From contig JANYDS010000078.1 of assembly GCA_025363475.1 (NCBI GenBank), positions 1 to 64,000 of the forward strand: a DNA stretch of 64,000 nt, given 5' to 3'. The first letter of the stretch is position 1, and every line of letters begins with the position of its first letter. The stretch is from Terriglobia bacterium (GTDB lineage Bacteria; Acidobacteriota; Terriglobia; Bryobacterales; Bryobacteraceae). The notes below the pieces were generated by a model. It ran no database searches. It saw only the letters and a list, made by a program, of their open reading frames with translations, and was not told the origin of the DNA. Below are positions 44,799-53,900 of this stretch, one piece after another. Position numbers and translations under genes: made by a program.

Positions 44799-45318
44799 AT
44801 TTCACCCTAAAAGCGGCATCTGGCCGGGGTGTCTGAGCGCCAGTTTGAAGCAGTTCTCTGCTGCTTGCCTGCGCACGCTGCTCAGCGAAAACAGCATGAT
44901 ATCAAGCCGCGAACATCAGGAAGTCTCCACCCGCCCGCCAAACCCGATGAAGACGGCCAGGCGGGTGCCCCCGGTCGCCGTGCATCTGGCTTGCCCACAT
45001 CTTCGGGCGGTACTCAAAAGCAACTGCTGCCGCACTTCACCATTAAGGTGACAGCTGGCCTTTGCGTAACCGCTTACGCTCAACCGGGGTGACGGCTTCA
45101 CCCTGCAGAACGGCAGTTGGCCGGGTATCCTGACGGCAAGAGTTGAAGCAGTTTCTGCCGCTTGCCCGCGCGCAACTCAGCAGCAGCCCATGATATCGAG
45201 CCGCGATCGCGGGTGCGCGTTGGCGAGCGAGGGAGTGGGACTCACAAAGTGACTGCTCCGCACTTCACCTTTCAGATAGCCGGCAGGTGACAGCGGCCTG
45301 TTGCACCGTTGCACAAGC
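44799..45318. repeat. Diverged tandem duplication in a 988-bp gene-free region
   Basis: Segment 44799-44926 (TTCACCCT...GCATGATATCAAGCCGCGA) recurs at 45095-45215 (TTCACCCT...CCATGATATCGAGCCGCGA), and 45015-45079 (ACTGCTGCCGCACTTCACC...GGTGACAGC) recurs at 45243-45318 (ACTGCTCCGCACTTCACC...GGTGACAGC). Order and spacing agree, so a unit of about 240-295 bp was duplicated and then diverged. No frame across either copy gives a convincing protein. The rest of 44619-45606 shows no gene I can support. Confidence 0.65.
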
Positions 45319-45606
45319 GCTGAATGTAATGTCTCTCGCGAAATTGGGTGGGGGACCGAAGGCAAAGTGAAGGGTGAGCGTTGTGTCAACAAATTGTGCG
45401 GAATTGAGCGTTCATCCACTGGCTCCAGAATGGTGCCCGGCTCATCGCCGTGGACATCACCCCACCAACCTCGCCCACAATTTCGCCTTCCAGCCATTAT
45501 TTCAACACTTGGGTTTGAGGGGGTGGTAAACTTCCGAGGACGCTGATATTATTTGAACGCCCCGCAGTCCGCACAGTAAGCGGCGGGGCCTGGAGAGATC
45601 GATTCA

Positions 45607-46389
45607 ATGCGAAATTTTTACGTGCTTGCAGCGCTCTGCCTGTCCGCAATGACCGCCGCAGCTCAGGCTCCGGCCTACAAAGCCCCGCGCACCCCGGATG
45701 GCAAGCCGAACATGAATGGTATCTGGCAGGCGCTGAACACCGCCAACTGGAACCTTGAAGACCATGCCTCTGAAACTGCCCCGCTGGTTGCCTCGGGCTC
45801 GCTTCTTGCGACACCGGCCGGCCCCGGCGTTGTTGACGGCGGCGAAATCCCTTACCTTCCGGCCGCCAAAGCCAAACGGGACGAAAACTATAAAAAACGC
45901 ATGGACCTTGATCCTGAAGTCCGCTGCTACCTTCCCGGCGTTCCGCGTGCGACCTACATGCCGTATCCGTTTCAGATCTTTCAGAGCGACAAGGCTTTCG
46001 CAATTGCCTACCAGTACGACGGCGCGTTTCGCAATATCTTTTTGAAAGACCCCGGCCCGTCGCCTGCTGACGCCTGGATGGGCCAGTCGTACGGCAAATG
46101 GGAAGGCGAAACATTTGTGGTGGATGTGACCGGTCTCGACGAACGTACCTGGTTTGACCGCGCAGGCAACTATCACAGCGACCAGCTGCATGTGGTGGAA
46201 CGCTATACCATGACTGGCCCGGCCACCATGAACTACGAAGCCACCATCACGGATCCGGCTGTTTACTCCCGCCCCTGGAAAATCAGCATGCCGCTCTATA
46301 AGCATGTCGAAAAGAACGCGCGCCTCATGGAGTTCAAGTGCGTCGAATTTGTCGAAGAACTGATGTACGGCCAGTTCCGCAAGAAGTAA
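45607..46389 (+). CDS. Secreted paralogous-family protein, copy 5 (unknown function)
   Basis: The 260-aa protein has a signal peptide (YVLAALCLSAMTAAAQ) and a shorter version of the family plan: RTPDGKPNMNGIWQALNTAN, EVRCYLPGVPRATYMPYPF, QIFQSDKAFAIAYQYDGAFR, WMGQSYGKWEGETFVVDVTG, LHVVERYTMTGPATMNYEAT and PLYKHVEKNARLMEF, ending in ECVEF-like sequence (FKCVEFVEELMYG). It resembles the interrupted copy 3 more than copies 1, 2 and 4. It is 53 bp upstream of the DUF6152 gene on the same strand. Function unknown. Confidence 0.75.
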   Translation: MRNFYVLAALCLSAMTAAAQAPAYKAPRTPDGKPNMNGIWQALNTANWNLEDHASETAPLVASGSLLATPAGPGVVDGGEIPYLPAAKAKRDENYKKRMDLDPEVRCYLPGVPRATYMPYPFQIFQSDKAFAIAYQYDGAFRNIFLKDPGPSPADAWMGQSYGKWEGETFVVDVTGLDERTWFDRAGNYHSDQLHVVERYTMTGPATMNYEATITDPAVYSRPWKISMPLYKHVEKNARLMEFKCVEFVEELMYGQFRKK

Positions 46390-46442
46390 GAGCGGTTGGG
46401 CTGCAACGTGCGAGACGTAGAATCGAATTAAGGAGAATGAAT

Positions 46443-46850
46443 ATGAAAAAAACTTTGACGGTTGCAATGGCCGGTGCAAGTCTTCTTCTGGCCGCAGTTC
46501 CGGCGTGGGCGCATCATGCGTTCGCCGCCGAGTTTGATGCCAAGAAGCCGGTCCACCTTGAAGGCACTGTTACCAAGGTGGAACTGATCAACCCGCACGC
46601 CTGGATTCACGTGGATGCCAAAAACGCAGACGGCACTGTGACGTCCTGGATGGTGGAAGCGGGCAGCCCCAACGTTCTGCTGCGCCGCGGCTTTACCAAA
46701 ACATCGGTGGCTCCAGGCACACCGGTGGTCGTGGAAGGTTACCAGTCGAAGGATGGGTCAAATCGCGCCAACGGTCGTGATATCACGCTGCCGAATGGCA
46801 CAAAACTCTTCCTCGGCTCGCAAGGTACCGGCGCTCCGGAAACGAAATAA
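46443..46850 (+). CDS. DUF6152-family secreted protein
   Basis: The 135-aa product starts at the ATG at 46443, chosen because AGGAG at 46431-46435 is 7 nt upstream; an ATG at 46437 is too close to it. A signal peptide (TVAMAGASLLLAAVPAWA) is followed by the DUF6152 hallmark HHAFAAEFDAKKPVHLEGTV, then TKVELINPHAWIHVDAKNAD and DITLPNG. The predicted fold is a small beta-barrel. DUF6152 genes are often next to members of the secreted family seen here, as in this case with copy 5. The function is not established; the conserved His-His and NPH motifs could bind metal. Confidence 0.85.
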   Translation: MKKTLTVAMAGASLLLAAVPAWAHHAFAAEFDAKKPVHLEGTVTKVELINPHAWIHVDAKNADGTVTSWMVEAGSPNVLLRRGFTKTSVAPGTPVVVEGYQSKDGSNRANGRDITLPNGTKLFLGSQGTGAPETK

Positions 46851-46860
46851 AACCGGCAAT

Positions 46861-46887
46861 GCGGCTACCAGCCGCGTGTCGTTTTTT
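46861..46887 (+). terminator. Rho-independent terminator after DUF6152, first of two
   Basis: GCGGCT-ACC-AGCCGC forms a perfect 6-bp stem followed by GTGTCG and seven T residues, starting 10 bp after the DUF6152 stop. Confidence 0.7.
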
Positions 46888-46889
46888 TC

Positions 46890-46940
46890 AACCCCCGCCC
46901 CTCATCTTGTCTGGAGAATGAGGGGCGGGGGTTTGTTTTT
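46890..46940 (+). terminator. Rho-independent terminator, second of two
   Basis: AACCCCCGCCCCTCAT pairs with ATGAGGGGCGGGGGTT across a 12-base loop, followed by TGTTTTT. The 16-bp GC-rich stem is the strongest terminator in the window. Tandem terminators isolate the SGNH-hydrolase gene that starts 23 bp later. Confidence 0.85.
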
Positions 46941-46962
46941 TACCACAATTTAGAGGAAGCTT

Positions 46963-48285
46963 GTGAAGATGAAAATTGCAATCCGTTACAGCCCCCTGCC
47001 TTTGTTGTTGCTTCTGACCGGCGTGTTCGCCCAGGCTCAGGGCCCCGAACAATGGCTTCCCACCTGGGTCTCTGCCCAGCAGCAGCCCCGCGCCGCAGTG
47101 GGCCGCGCCGGCGCAGCGCCAGCCGGAACCTTCAAGAACCAGACCGTGCGTATGGTGGTCCATACCAGCATCGGCGGGCACCGTGTCCGCGTCCAGCTCT
47201 CGAACGCCTATGGATCAGCACCGCTCACCCTCGGGGCCGCACACATCGCCCTGCGGGCCAAAGACTCCGCCATTATCCCAGGCACAGACCGGGCGCTCAC
47301 TTTCAACGGCAAGCCGTCATGCTCAATCCCGGTAGGCGCGTTTCTGCTGTCCGATGTCGTCGAACTGGATGTCCCGAAACTGGGTGACCTCGCCTTCAGC
47401 GTTTACGTACCTGGCGAAACCGGCCCCGCCACCACCCACGCCGTTGCCTTGCACACTACCTGGATCTCAAAGGAAGGTGATCAGACAGCCGCAGCCGCCA
47501 TCACAGATGGTTCCACCACCTTGTCCTCCTACTGGCTTTCCAGCGTGGAAGTCAGCGCCCCCGCCGATGCCGCAACCCTGGTTACCTTTGGCGATTCCAT
47601 TACCGACGGCACACGCTCCACGCCTAACACCGATTCCAGCTGGCCCGCCTTCCTCGCCCGGCGTTTGCAGGCCAATCCCGCAACCGCGAACATCGCCGTG
47701 GCGAATCAGGGAATCTCGGCAAACCGCGTCCTGCGCGATGCCTTCGGCCAGAGCGCTCTCGCACGTTTTGATCGTGATGTCCTCGGCCAGTCAGGCGTGA
47801 AATGGATGACGATTATCGAGGGCATCAACGACATTGGCGCAGGCATCGGCACGGAATTCATCTTTGCCCCCCGCCCCAATGCCCCGGCTTCAGAAATCGT
47901 AACGCCCGAAGAACTCATCGGCGCTTATAAACAAATCATCGAACGAGCTCATGAACATGGCATCAAAGTCTTCGGCTCACCCCTCATGCCTTTTGAAGGT
48001 GCTGCCTATTACAGCGAGCACGGTGCTGTCACACGCGGAGCCGTGAATCAATGGATCAGAACCTCAAACGCATTCGATGCCGTCATTGATTTTGACGCCG
48101 TGGTTCGCGACCCCGCGCACCCGACCAAAATGAAAGCTGAATTCGACAGCGGCGACCATCTGCACCCCAACGACGCGGGCTACAAAGCCATGGCCGACGC
48201 CATCGATCTTTCTCTGTTCGCGCCCGCTAAGAAAAGCCAATCCAGCGACCGCCGACGCCCACGCCGGTCCAAAGCAAAAGGTTAA
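46963..48285 (+). CDS. Secreted SGNH/GDSL hydrolase
   Basis: The 440-aa protein has a signal peptide (YSPLPLLLLLTGVFAQAQ). An N-terminal beta-rich module (about 27-200) precedes an SGNH domain with nucleophile Ser212 in FGDSITDG, GISANR (Gly block II), EGINDIG (Asn block III) and catalytic Asp398/His401 in GDHLHPND. The family cleaves carboxyl esters, including acetyl groups on polysaccharides. Start at GTG 46963 or at ATG 46969; AGAGGA lies at 46951. The gene is convergent with a DUF6644-like gene and overlaps it by 59 bp. A carbohydrate-esterase role is plausible. Confidence 0.92.
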   Translation: MKMKIAIRYSPLPLLLLLTGVFAQAQGPEQWLPTWVSAQQQPRAAVGRAGAAPAGTFKNQTVRMVVHTSIGGHRVRVQLSNAYGSAPLTLGAAHIALRAKDSAIIPGTDRALTFNGKPSCSIPVGAFLLSDVVELDVPKLGDLAFSVYVPGETGPATTHAVALHTTWISKEGDQTAAAAITDGSTTLSSYWLSSVEVSAPADAATLVTFGDSITDGTRSTPNTDSSWPAFLARRLQANPATANIAVANQGISANRVLRDAFGQSALARFDRDVLGQSGVKWMTIIEGINDIGAGIGTEFIFAPRPNAPASEIVTPEELIGAYKQIIERAHEHGIKVFGSPLMPFEGAAYYSEHGAVTRGAVNQWIRTSNAFDAVIDFDAVVRDPAHPTKMKAEFDSGDHLHPNDAGYKAMADAIDLSLFAPAKKSQSSDRRRPRRSKAKG

Positions 48286-48700
48286 TAATCGCAATCACTT
48301 TGGCCCCGCTCGAGCCGCCCCCGGTGCCCGCCAGCGCCGCGCGCCTGTTGATCGTCATCGTGAAGATGATCGCCAGCAGCAGACTGCTCATCTTGAACCA
48401 GAAAGCCTGGTTGTTGTAACACTTCACTGCCTCAGAAGTGAAGAGCAGGGAGCCGGTAACCAGCATCAAAATCAGGCTGCCATTGAAGTAGGGCCGTGCA
48501 TCGCGCTCCAGTTCCGCCGCAGATTCTTTGCCCAGGCCCAGGCCAAGCATCCGCATATTCACCAGCAGCACCACGCCGCCGATCAGCGCGAGGCCCAGCA
48601 GGTGGCAGCCTTCAATGATCGGGAAGAGCCACTGAGAATCGCGGATCGCAAGGCCCACAGGCGTATTTTCGATTGTCTGAAAGATGGGTTGCAGGGACAT
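48227..48700 (-). CDS. DUF6644-like four-helix membrane protein, copy A
   Basis: The 157-aa protein has four membrane helices (WLFPIIEGCHLLGLALIGGVVLL, FNGSLILMLVTGSLLF, SSLLLAIIFTMTI, VIAIINLLLWTGVGVGGRWI). The pattern of I/V-E-x-x-H in helix one and GxWIGF at the C-terminus fits DUF6644. It has a paralogue immediately upstream (48728-49237) with the same plan. Conserved histidine/glutamate within helices suggests haem or quinone contact. It overlaps the convergent SGNH-hydrolase gene by 59 bp. Function unknown. Confidence 0.75.
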   Translation of the reverse strand: MSLQPIFQTIENTPVGLAIRDSQWLFPIIEGCHLLGLALIGGVVLLVNMRMLGLGLGKESAAELERDARPYFNGSLILMLVTGSLLFTSEAVKCYNNQAFWFKMSSLLLAIIFTMTINRRAALAGTGGGSSGAKVIAIINLLLWTGVGVGGRWIGFS

Positions 48701-48727
48701 CGGTTTCTCTCTTTTCTCTAAACTTCT

Positions 48728-49237
48728 CTAGTGAACCGATTTATCAAACCAGTTATAGGCGATAAAGCGACCTGCGATGATGACGGCCGCCCACAGGACC
48801 AGCGAAAAAGCGCCGGCCATGCGCGCCCTTGCGGGGGGCACAGCATCGTGATCCCAGGTCTTCACCTTTTTGAAGATTCCGGAATGGAAATACCAGACGT
48901 TGATGCCCGCCAGAATCAGGAAGATGACCTTGGCGCGGAAGAAAACATTGCCATAGGTCCGCAGCGGTATGCCATAAAACAACAGGACGCCCGTAATCAC
49001 CATCACGATAAACCCGGCGGTGGTCCACGGCAGCAGCTTTTCCGTGATCTCTGAAACTGCGGTTTTCTTAAAAGTAAGGCCAAGCAGTCGCAGGTCGAGA
49101 ACGGTCGCCAGACCTACAAAAAGGCAGAGCGTCAGCACATGTACAGACTCGATGATGGGGTAGGCCCAGATCGATTCGTGCAGCGCAATGCTCCACGGCG
49201 TCTGGTCGAGCCATTGGGCAAAACTATAGAGAGACAC
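48728..49237 (-). CDS. DUF6644-like four-helix membrane protein, copy B
   Basis: The 169-aa protein has the same arrangement as copy A: WAYPIIESVHVLTLCLFVG, MRMLGL-equivalent LDLRLLGLTF, WTTAGFIVMVITGVLLFYG, RAKVIFLILAGINVWYFHSG and a final FSLVLWAAVIIAGRFIAYNW. The two genes are 27 bp apart and co-directional, so they are probably one unit and may form a heterodimer. They lie beside a cytochrome/copper-monooxygenase-like gene with the opposite orientation, which suggests a membrane electron-transfer role. That is inference. Confidence 0.75.
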   Translation of the reverse strand: MSLYSFAQWLDQTPWSIALHESIWAYPIIESVHVLTLCLFVGLATVLDLRLLGLTFKKTAVSEITEKLLPWTTAGFIVMVITGVLLFYGIPLRTYGNVFFRAKVIFLILAGINVWYFHSGIFKKVKTWDHDAVPPARARMAGAFSLVLWAAVIIAGRFIAYNWFDKSVH

Positions 49238-49412
49238 TCGTTTTTTATGGTCCCTTTCTGATGCAAAGTAACAACGTGTGGTGCAATTCTATCGCCAGCG
49301 CTTTTGACAGTTTGCTATCGAGCGCAGCCGCGCGCAACCAGCCTTAAAGCACCTGTCACACACCTTGGGGGGATTTACTTTACCCCAACCGTGTGATATC
49401 ACTCTACAACGT

Positions 49413-50705
49413 ATGCGATTTCACGCCATCGGCATCGCCGTTTCACTCACCACGTCCTTCTGCGCCGCAGCAGCTCCCGCGCCCACCTTTAACAAAGAAG
49501 TTCTGCCCATCCTGCAGCAGCGCTGTCAGGAATGCCACCGGACCGGGGAAGCCGTTCCGTTCACAATGATGAGCTGGCAGGAAGCGCGCCCCTGGGCAAA
49601 ATCAATAAAACAGGCCGTCATCACGAAAAAGATGCCACCGTGGTTCGCCGATCCGCATTTCGGCAAGTTCTCGAACGATCGCACCCTGAGCCAGCGCGAA
49701 ATCGACACCTTAGTCGCCTGGGTGGATGCCGGCGCGCCCGAAGGCAATCCGAAAGACGCGCCCGCGCCCCGCAAGTTTGTCGAAGGCTGGACCATGGGCC
49801 AGCCGGATCTGGTGGTCGAAATGCCCAACGCCTTTCCCGTCCCGGCAACCGGCGTTGTGGACTACCAGTACGTGATCCTGCCCACCAATCTCAAGGAAGA
49901 CCGCTGGGTAGTTGCCGCCGAAGTTCGCCCGGGCGATAAATCCGTGATGCACCATGTCATCACTTCCATCCGCGAGCCGGGTTCACCGTGGATGCCTGAG
50001 ATGGAACTCGGTAAAGTATTTGTCCCGGTCAGAGGTTCCAGAGCAGGGCAGTTATCCACAGGCCTGTCCGGCTACGTTCCGGGTCAGGCGCTGCCATCCG
50101 CCGATACACCCCAGCGCGCAACGCTGCTGAAAGCCGGTTCCGATATTGTTTTGCAGCTTCACTACACGCCCAACGGGAAAGAGACTACCGACAAAACAAA
50201 GATCGGTCTGATTTTCGCGAAAGAACCTCCAAAGTATCAGGTGCTGGGTGGTAATTCAGCCTCTCTCCGGTTCTCAATACCGCCGGGCGACCCTGATTTT
50301 CATGTTGTCGGCGTATCCACCCTGCAGTACGATGCGGACCTGATCAGCATGATGCCTCATGCGCATCTGCGCGGCAAGGCATTTGAGTACCGTATCACTC
50401 ACCCCAGCGGTGAAATTGAGACGGTCTTGAAAGTTCCCGCCTATGATTTCAACTGGCAGCTGACTTACTACCTTGCCAAGCCCATGCACCTGCTCAAAGG
50501 CACAAAAATTGAAGTGATCGCGGAGTTTGATAACTCGGCGAATAACAAGTTCAATCCCGACCCCACGAAGGAAGTTCACTGGGGCGAGCAGACATTTGAA
50601 GAGATGATGATGGGCTATTTCAGCGTTGTGGTTGATGCTGATAAAGTGCCCGCGGGTCCGCGCCGTCGCGGCGTAGCTTTAACAACAGGCACCGGCACCG
50701 AGTAG
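49413..50705 (+). CDS. Cytochrome c / copper-type monooxygenase-like secreted protein
   Basis: From the ATG at 49413 the 430-aa protein has a signal peptide (IAVSLTTSFCAAAAPA). A cytochrome c-like start follows with CQECH at 38-42 and a PPWFADP methionine region (ITKKMPPWF). The body resembles the copper type II ascorbate-dependent monooxygenase fold: MHHVITS (His pair), LQLHYTP, and HAH at 316-318 in MMPHAHLRG, then FEEMMMGYF. Copper ligands of both sites seem to be present. Acidobacterial and planctomycete genomes have many such fusions. The substrate is unknown. Confidence 0.82.
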   Translation: MRFHAIGIAVSLTTSFCAAAAPAPTFNKEVLPILQQRCQECHRTGEAVPFTMMSWQEARPWAKSIKQAVITKKMPPWFADPHFGKFSNDRTLSQREIDTLVAWVDAGAPEGNPKDAPAPRKFVEGWTMGQPDLVVEMPNAFPVPATGVVDYQYVILPTNLKEDRWVVAAEVRPGDKSVMHHVITSIREPGSPWMPEMELGKVFVPVRGSRAGQLSTGLSGYVPGQALPSADTPQRATLLKAGSDIVLQLHYTPNGKETTDKTKIGLIFAKEPPKYQVLGGNSASLRFSIPPGDPDFHVVGVSTLQYDADLISMMPHAHLRGKAFEYRITHPSGEIETVLKVPAYDFNWQLTYYLAKPMHLLKGTKIEVIAEFDNSANNKFNPDPTKEVHWGEQTFEEMMMGYFSVVVDADKVPAGPRRRGVALTTGTGTE

Positions 50706-50734
50706 TTCGGCACCTGATTTTTTCGCAGTATTTG

Positions 50735-50771
50735 ACCGGGCCGGAGCTTTTGCTTCGGCCCGGTTTTTTAT
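50735..50771 (+). terminator. Rho-independent terminator before the TonB receptor gene
   Basis: ACCGGGCCGGAGC-TTTT-GCTTCGGCCCGGT is a stem of about 13 bp followed by TTTTTTA, 30 bp after the cytochrome gene stop. Confidence 0.85.
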
Positions 50772-50840
50772 GTATGCGCGCAAAGACGCACAACTTCGAA
50801 GAAGGTAACTGCGGAACACAAATATATTTTCGGGCGTTAC

Positions 50841-50869
50841 TTGACTCTGTCATTAAGACTACATAAACT
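50841..50869 (+). promoter_or_regulatory. Candidate sigma-70 promoter for the TonB-dependent receptor
   Basis: TTGACT (50841-50846) and TAAACT (50864-50869) are 17 bp apart. They lie about 40 bp before the start codon at 50908, which has a very strong ribosome-binding site (AGGGGGAG at 50891-50898). Confidence 0.5.
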
Positions 50870-50907
50870 TGTCCCCGAAGTAAGACTTTCAGGGGGAGTT
50901 GTCTCTT

Positions 50908-53900
50908 ATGGGCAAATTAGGTCAGGCAGCGATGATCTGCGCTCTGTTCGGTGCCTCAATGGCATTCGGCCAGAACGCGAGTGTTTCCGGAACTATCACC
51001 GATCCGAGCGGTGCCCAGATATCCGGCGCGAAAGTTTCGGCTTTAAACACCGATACGGGTGCCACCGCACCAGGCAAGAGTAACGATTCCGGCGTCTATG
51101 TGTTTCCGGGCCTTCAGCCCGGTAAATACACATTCACCGCAGAGCATCCCGGCTTCCGCAAGGCAGTCATCTCCGACGTAGTTCTCGACATTGGCTCGCA
51201 GTTAACAGTAAACATGGGACTGCAACTCGGCCAGGCCAGCGAAACCGTGGAAGTATCTGCCACCACTACCCCGCTCAATGCCAGCAGCGCAACCGTGGGC
51301 GATGTCGTTACCGGCAAACAGCTGCAAGATCTGCCGTTGACCGGACGGAGCGCGTACAACCTGATTAACACCCAGCCCGGTGTCGTGTTTAACTCCGGCG
51401 CACCCAATTTCTACCTCAATGGAAATCAGGGCAACTCCATCAACTACACGATGGATGGTATTGGTGCCCAGAACAACCTGCTGACTGGCTCTTTTTACAA
51501 TTACAGCAACGTCGCCAGCGTTGACCGCGTGGAAGAAGTCCGCGTAGTCACTTCACCGGCCGATGCCGAGTATGGCCGCGGTGCCGGGCAGATTCAAATG
51601 GTGACACGCGGCGGCGGTAATACGTTCCGCGGCTCTATCTATGAGGAACACCGCAACACGGCGTTGAACGCCAATGATTTTTTCAACAACAGCAGGGGTG
51701 TTAGCCGCGCTGTTCTGATCCTGAACACCTACGGCATTCGCTTCGGCGGACCGCTCAAGAAAAACAAAACGTTTTTCAATGGCATCTACGAACCTTCCAA
51801 GAGCCGGGCCAAAAACACCTTCACGGCTACGTCTTACACCGCCCTTGCGCGCCAGGGCATTTTCCGTTTCCAGCCCGGTATCCAGAATGGCAATGCGGGT
51901 GCCGCGAACCCGAGCGTGGACTTCAACGGTAACCCGCTGAATCCATCCACCCTGCAAAGTGTCAACGTGTTCGGCCTTGATCCCAACCGCCTGGTTGCAG
52001 ATCCGACTGGCGCGGTCACCAAAAATCTGGGACTGACTGCGTTACCGAACGACTTCCGCACTGTAGGCGACGGTCTGAACACTGCAGGGTACACCTGGAA
52101 CCGGCCCGTGCCCATCGATTTCGGACTTTACGAAGGCCGCATCGACCATATCATCAACGACAAACACCGGCTCGCTCTCACGCTCAATCATCAGGCCTAC
52201 GCGAGCATCAACGTCGCCGCACCTCCACCTTTCCCCAACGCGCCCTGGCAGATCAATCCGACCGAGACCACGCAGTACAGCGTGACGCTGAACAGCGTGT
52301 TGCGCCCGAACCTGATCAACGAATTCAAATTCGGCGTGTATCGTCCCCGAACCACAGTGCTGACGCCCTTCAATGAAGGCGAGGTTGGGCCAGTCAGCCA
52401 CGTGGGTATTCTGAACGTAAAAAATGCCGTGCCCTACGTGTTGAATTTCGCGGGCGGTGTAACCAGCCCCATCAGCGGCAACCAGAGCGACTACATTAAC
52501 CCCAACTATCAGTTTGGCGACAATACCACCTACATCCGAGGCAAGCATACTTTCAAGGGCGGCTTCGAAGTTCGTATGATTTCCGACTCCGGCTATGATG
52601 CCAATAACGTGGTTCCCATCGTGACTCTGGGTGCCAACGGTGCGTTGCCGGTTTCCGGTTTCTCTGCTGCTACCTTCGGGCCGAATCTTGCTAGTGCGCA
52701 GAACCTGTTGCTGGATTTAAGCGGCTCTGTCGCCACCGCCGTTCAAACGAACTATTCGCCTGGAGGACCCAATCCGCGTTTTTTGCCTGGAGAGACCCGT
52801 TTCCGCGAATGGCACCAGAATGAAGTAAGTTTCTTTGTCAAAGACGATTTCAAACTGCGTCCCAACATCACCCTGAACCTGGGAATGCGCTATGAGTTGT
52901 ACCTGGTTCCCTATGAAGGCCAGGGCAAAATGATCACTCCGGTCGGGGGAGCGGGAGCAGCATTTGGAGTTTCCGGCACAGATTCGAGCGCGCTGTTCCG
53001 CCCCGGTGTATTCACCGGCAGCACCACCATCATCGAAAACATTGGACCAGGCACTGCGCACCCAGACAGGTCTATCTACAACCTCGATAAGAACAACATC
53101 GGTCCGGCTGTCGGCTTTGCCTGGTCCCTGCAGGGTAGTGATCGCTTCAAATGGCTGACCGGAAGCAAAGACCAGATGGCGATCCGCGCCGGTTACGGTA
53201 TCGGTTACCAGCGGCTTCCGATTTACCTGATCCACAACGATTCGGGTTTCCTGCCCGGGTTCGCGGAACAGGTTACCTCCACGGTGGCAACCAATCTCAG
53301 CAACCTGTCTTTGCCTGTACCTCCCACTGGCCTACCATTGAGCACTGTTCCGACGGTTGGTCCGGGCTCACATACACAGTCTCTGTATACTTTCGATCCA
53401 AACATCAGAACACCATACATCCAGAACTTCAGCTTTTCCATCTCGCGTCAGATTGCAGGCAACACCTCGCTGAATATCAGTTACGTGGGCAGTAAGGGCA
53501 GCAAGCTTCCGCGCTCCATGGATCAGAACGAAGTCAACGTTTTCAACAACGGCCTGCTGGATGCGTTCAAAGTGATTCAGGCTGGTGGTAGTTCGGCCCT
53601 CGTTGATCAGCTTTTTGCCGGCTTCACCGGAGCAGGCGCGCCGAGCGGATCAAACTATGTCCGCAGCACAGCATCTGCCGCCCGTACGTTCTTCATCAAC
53701 AACAACCCGGGCGGTTTCGCGAACTATATCAACACAACCAACTTCGGCACTGGCCTGGTCGGCGGTTTACTGGCTAACGCGAAACTGCCCTCCAATCTGG
53801 TGGTGGTCAACCCACAGTTCTCCCAGAGCTATCTCACGGGTAACTGGGGTAACTCCACTTATCACTCGCTGCAGGTCTCTGCGACGCGGCGCTTCGGCAA

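Noticed and set aside
44752..45101. Short open frames on both strands in the 44.6-45.6 kb gap
   Set aside because: Composition and lack of motifs or ribosome-binding sites; they do not persist across the two copies of the duplicated segment.
44799..45318. Possible CRISPR array
   Set aside because: Only two diverged long units, no short regularly spaced identical repeats and no cas genes in the window.
46963..50705. A single hydrolase-cytochrome operon
   Set aside because: The genes are on alternating strands and separated by terminators, so they are not one transcription unit.
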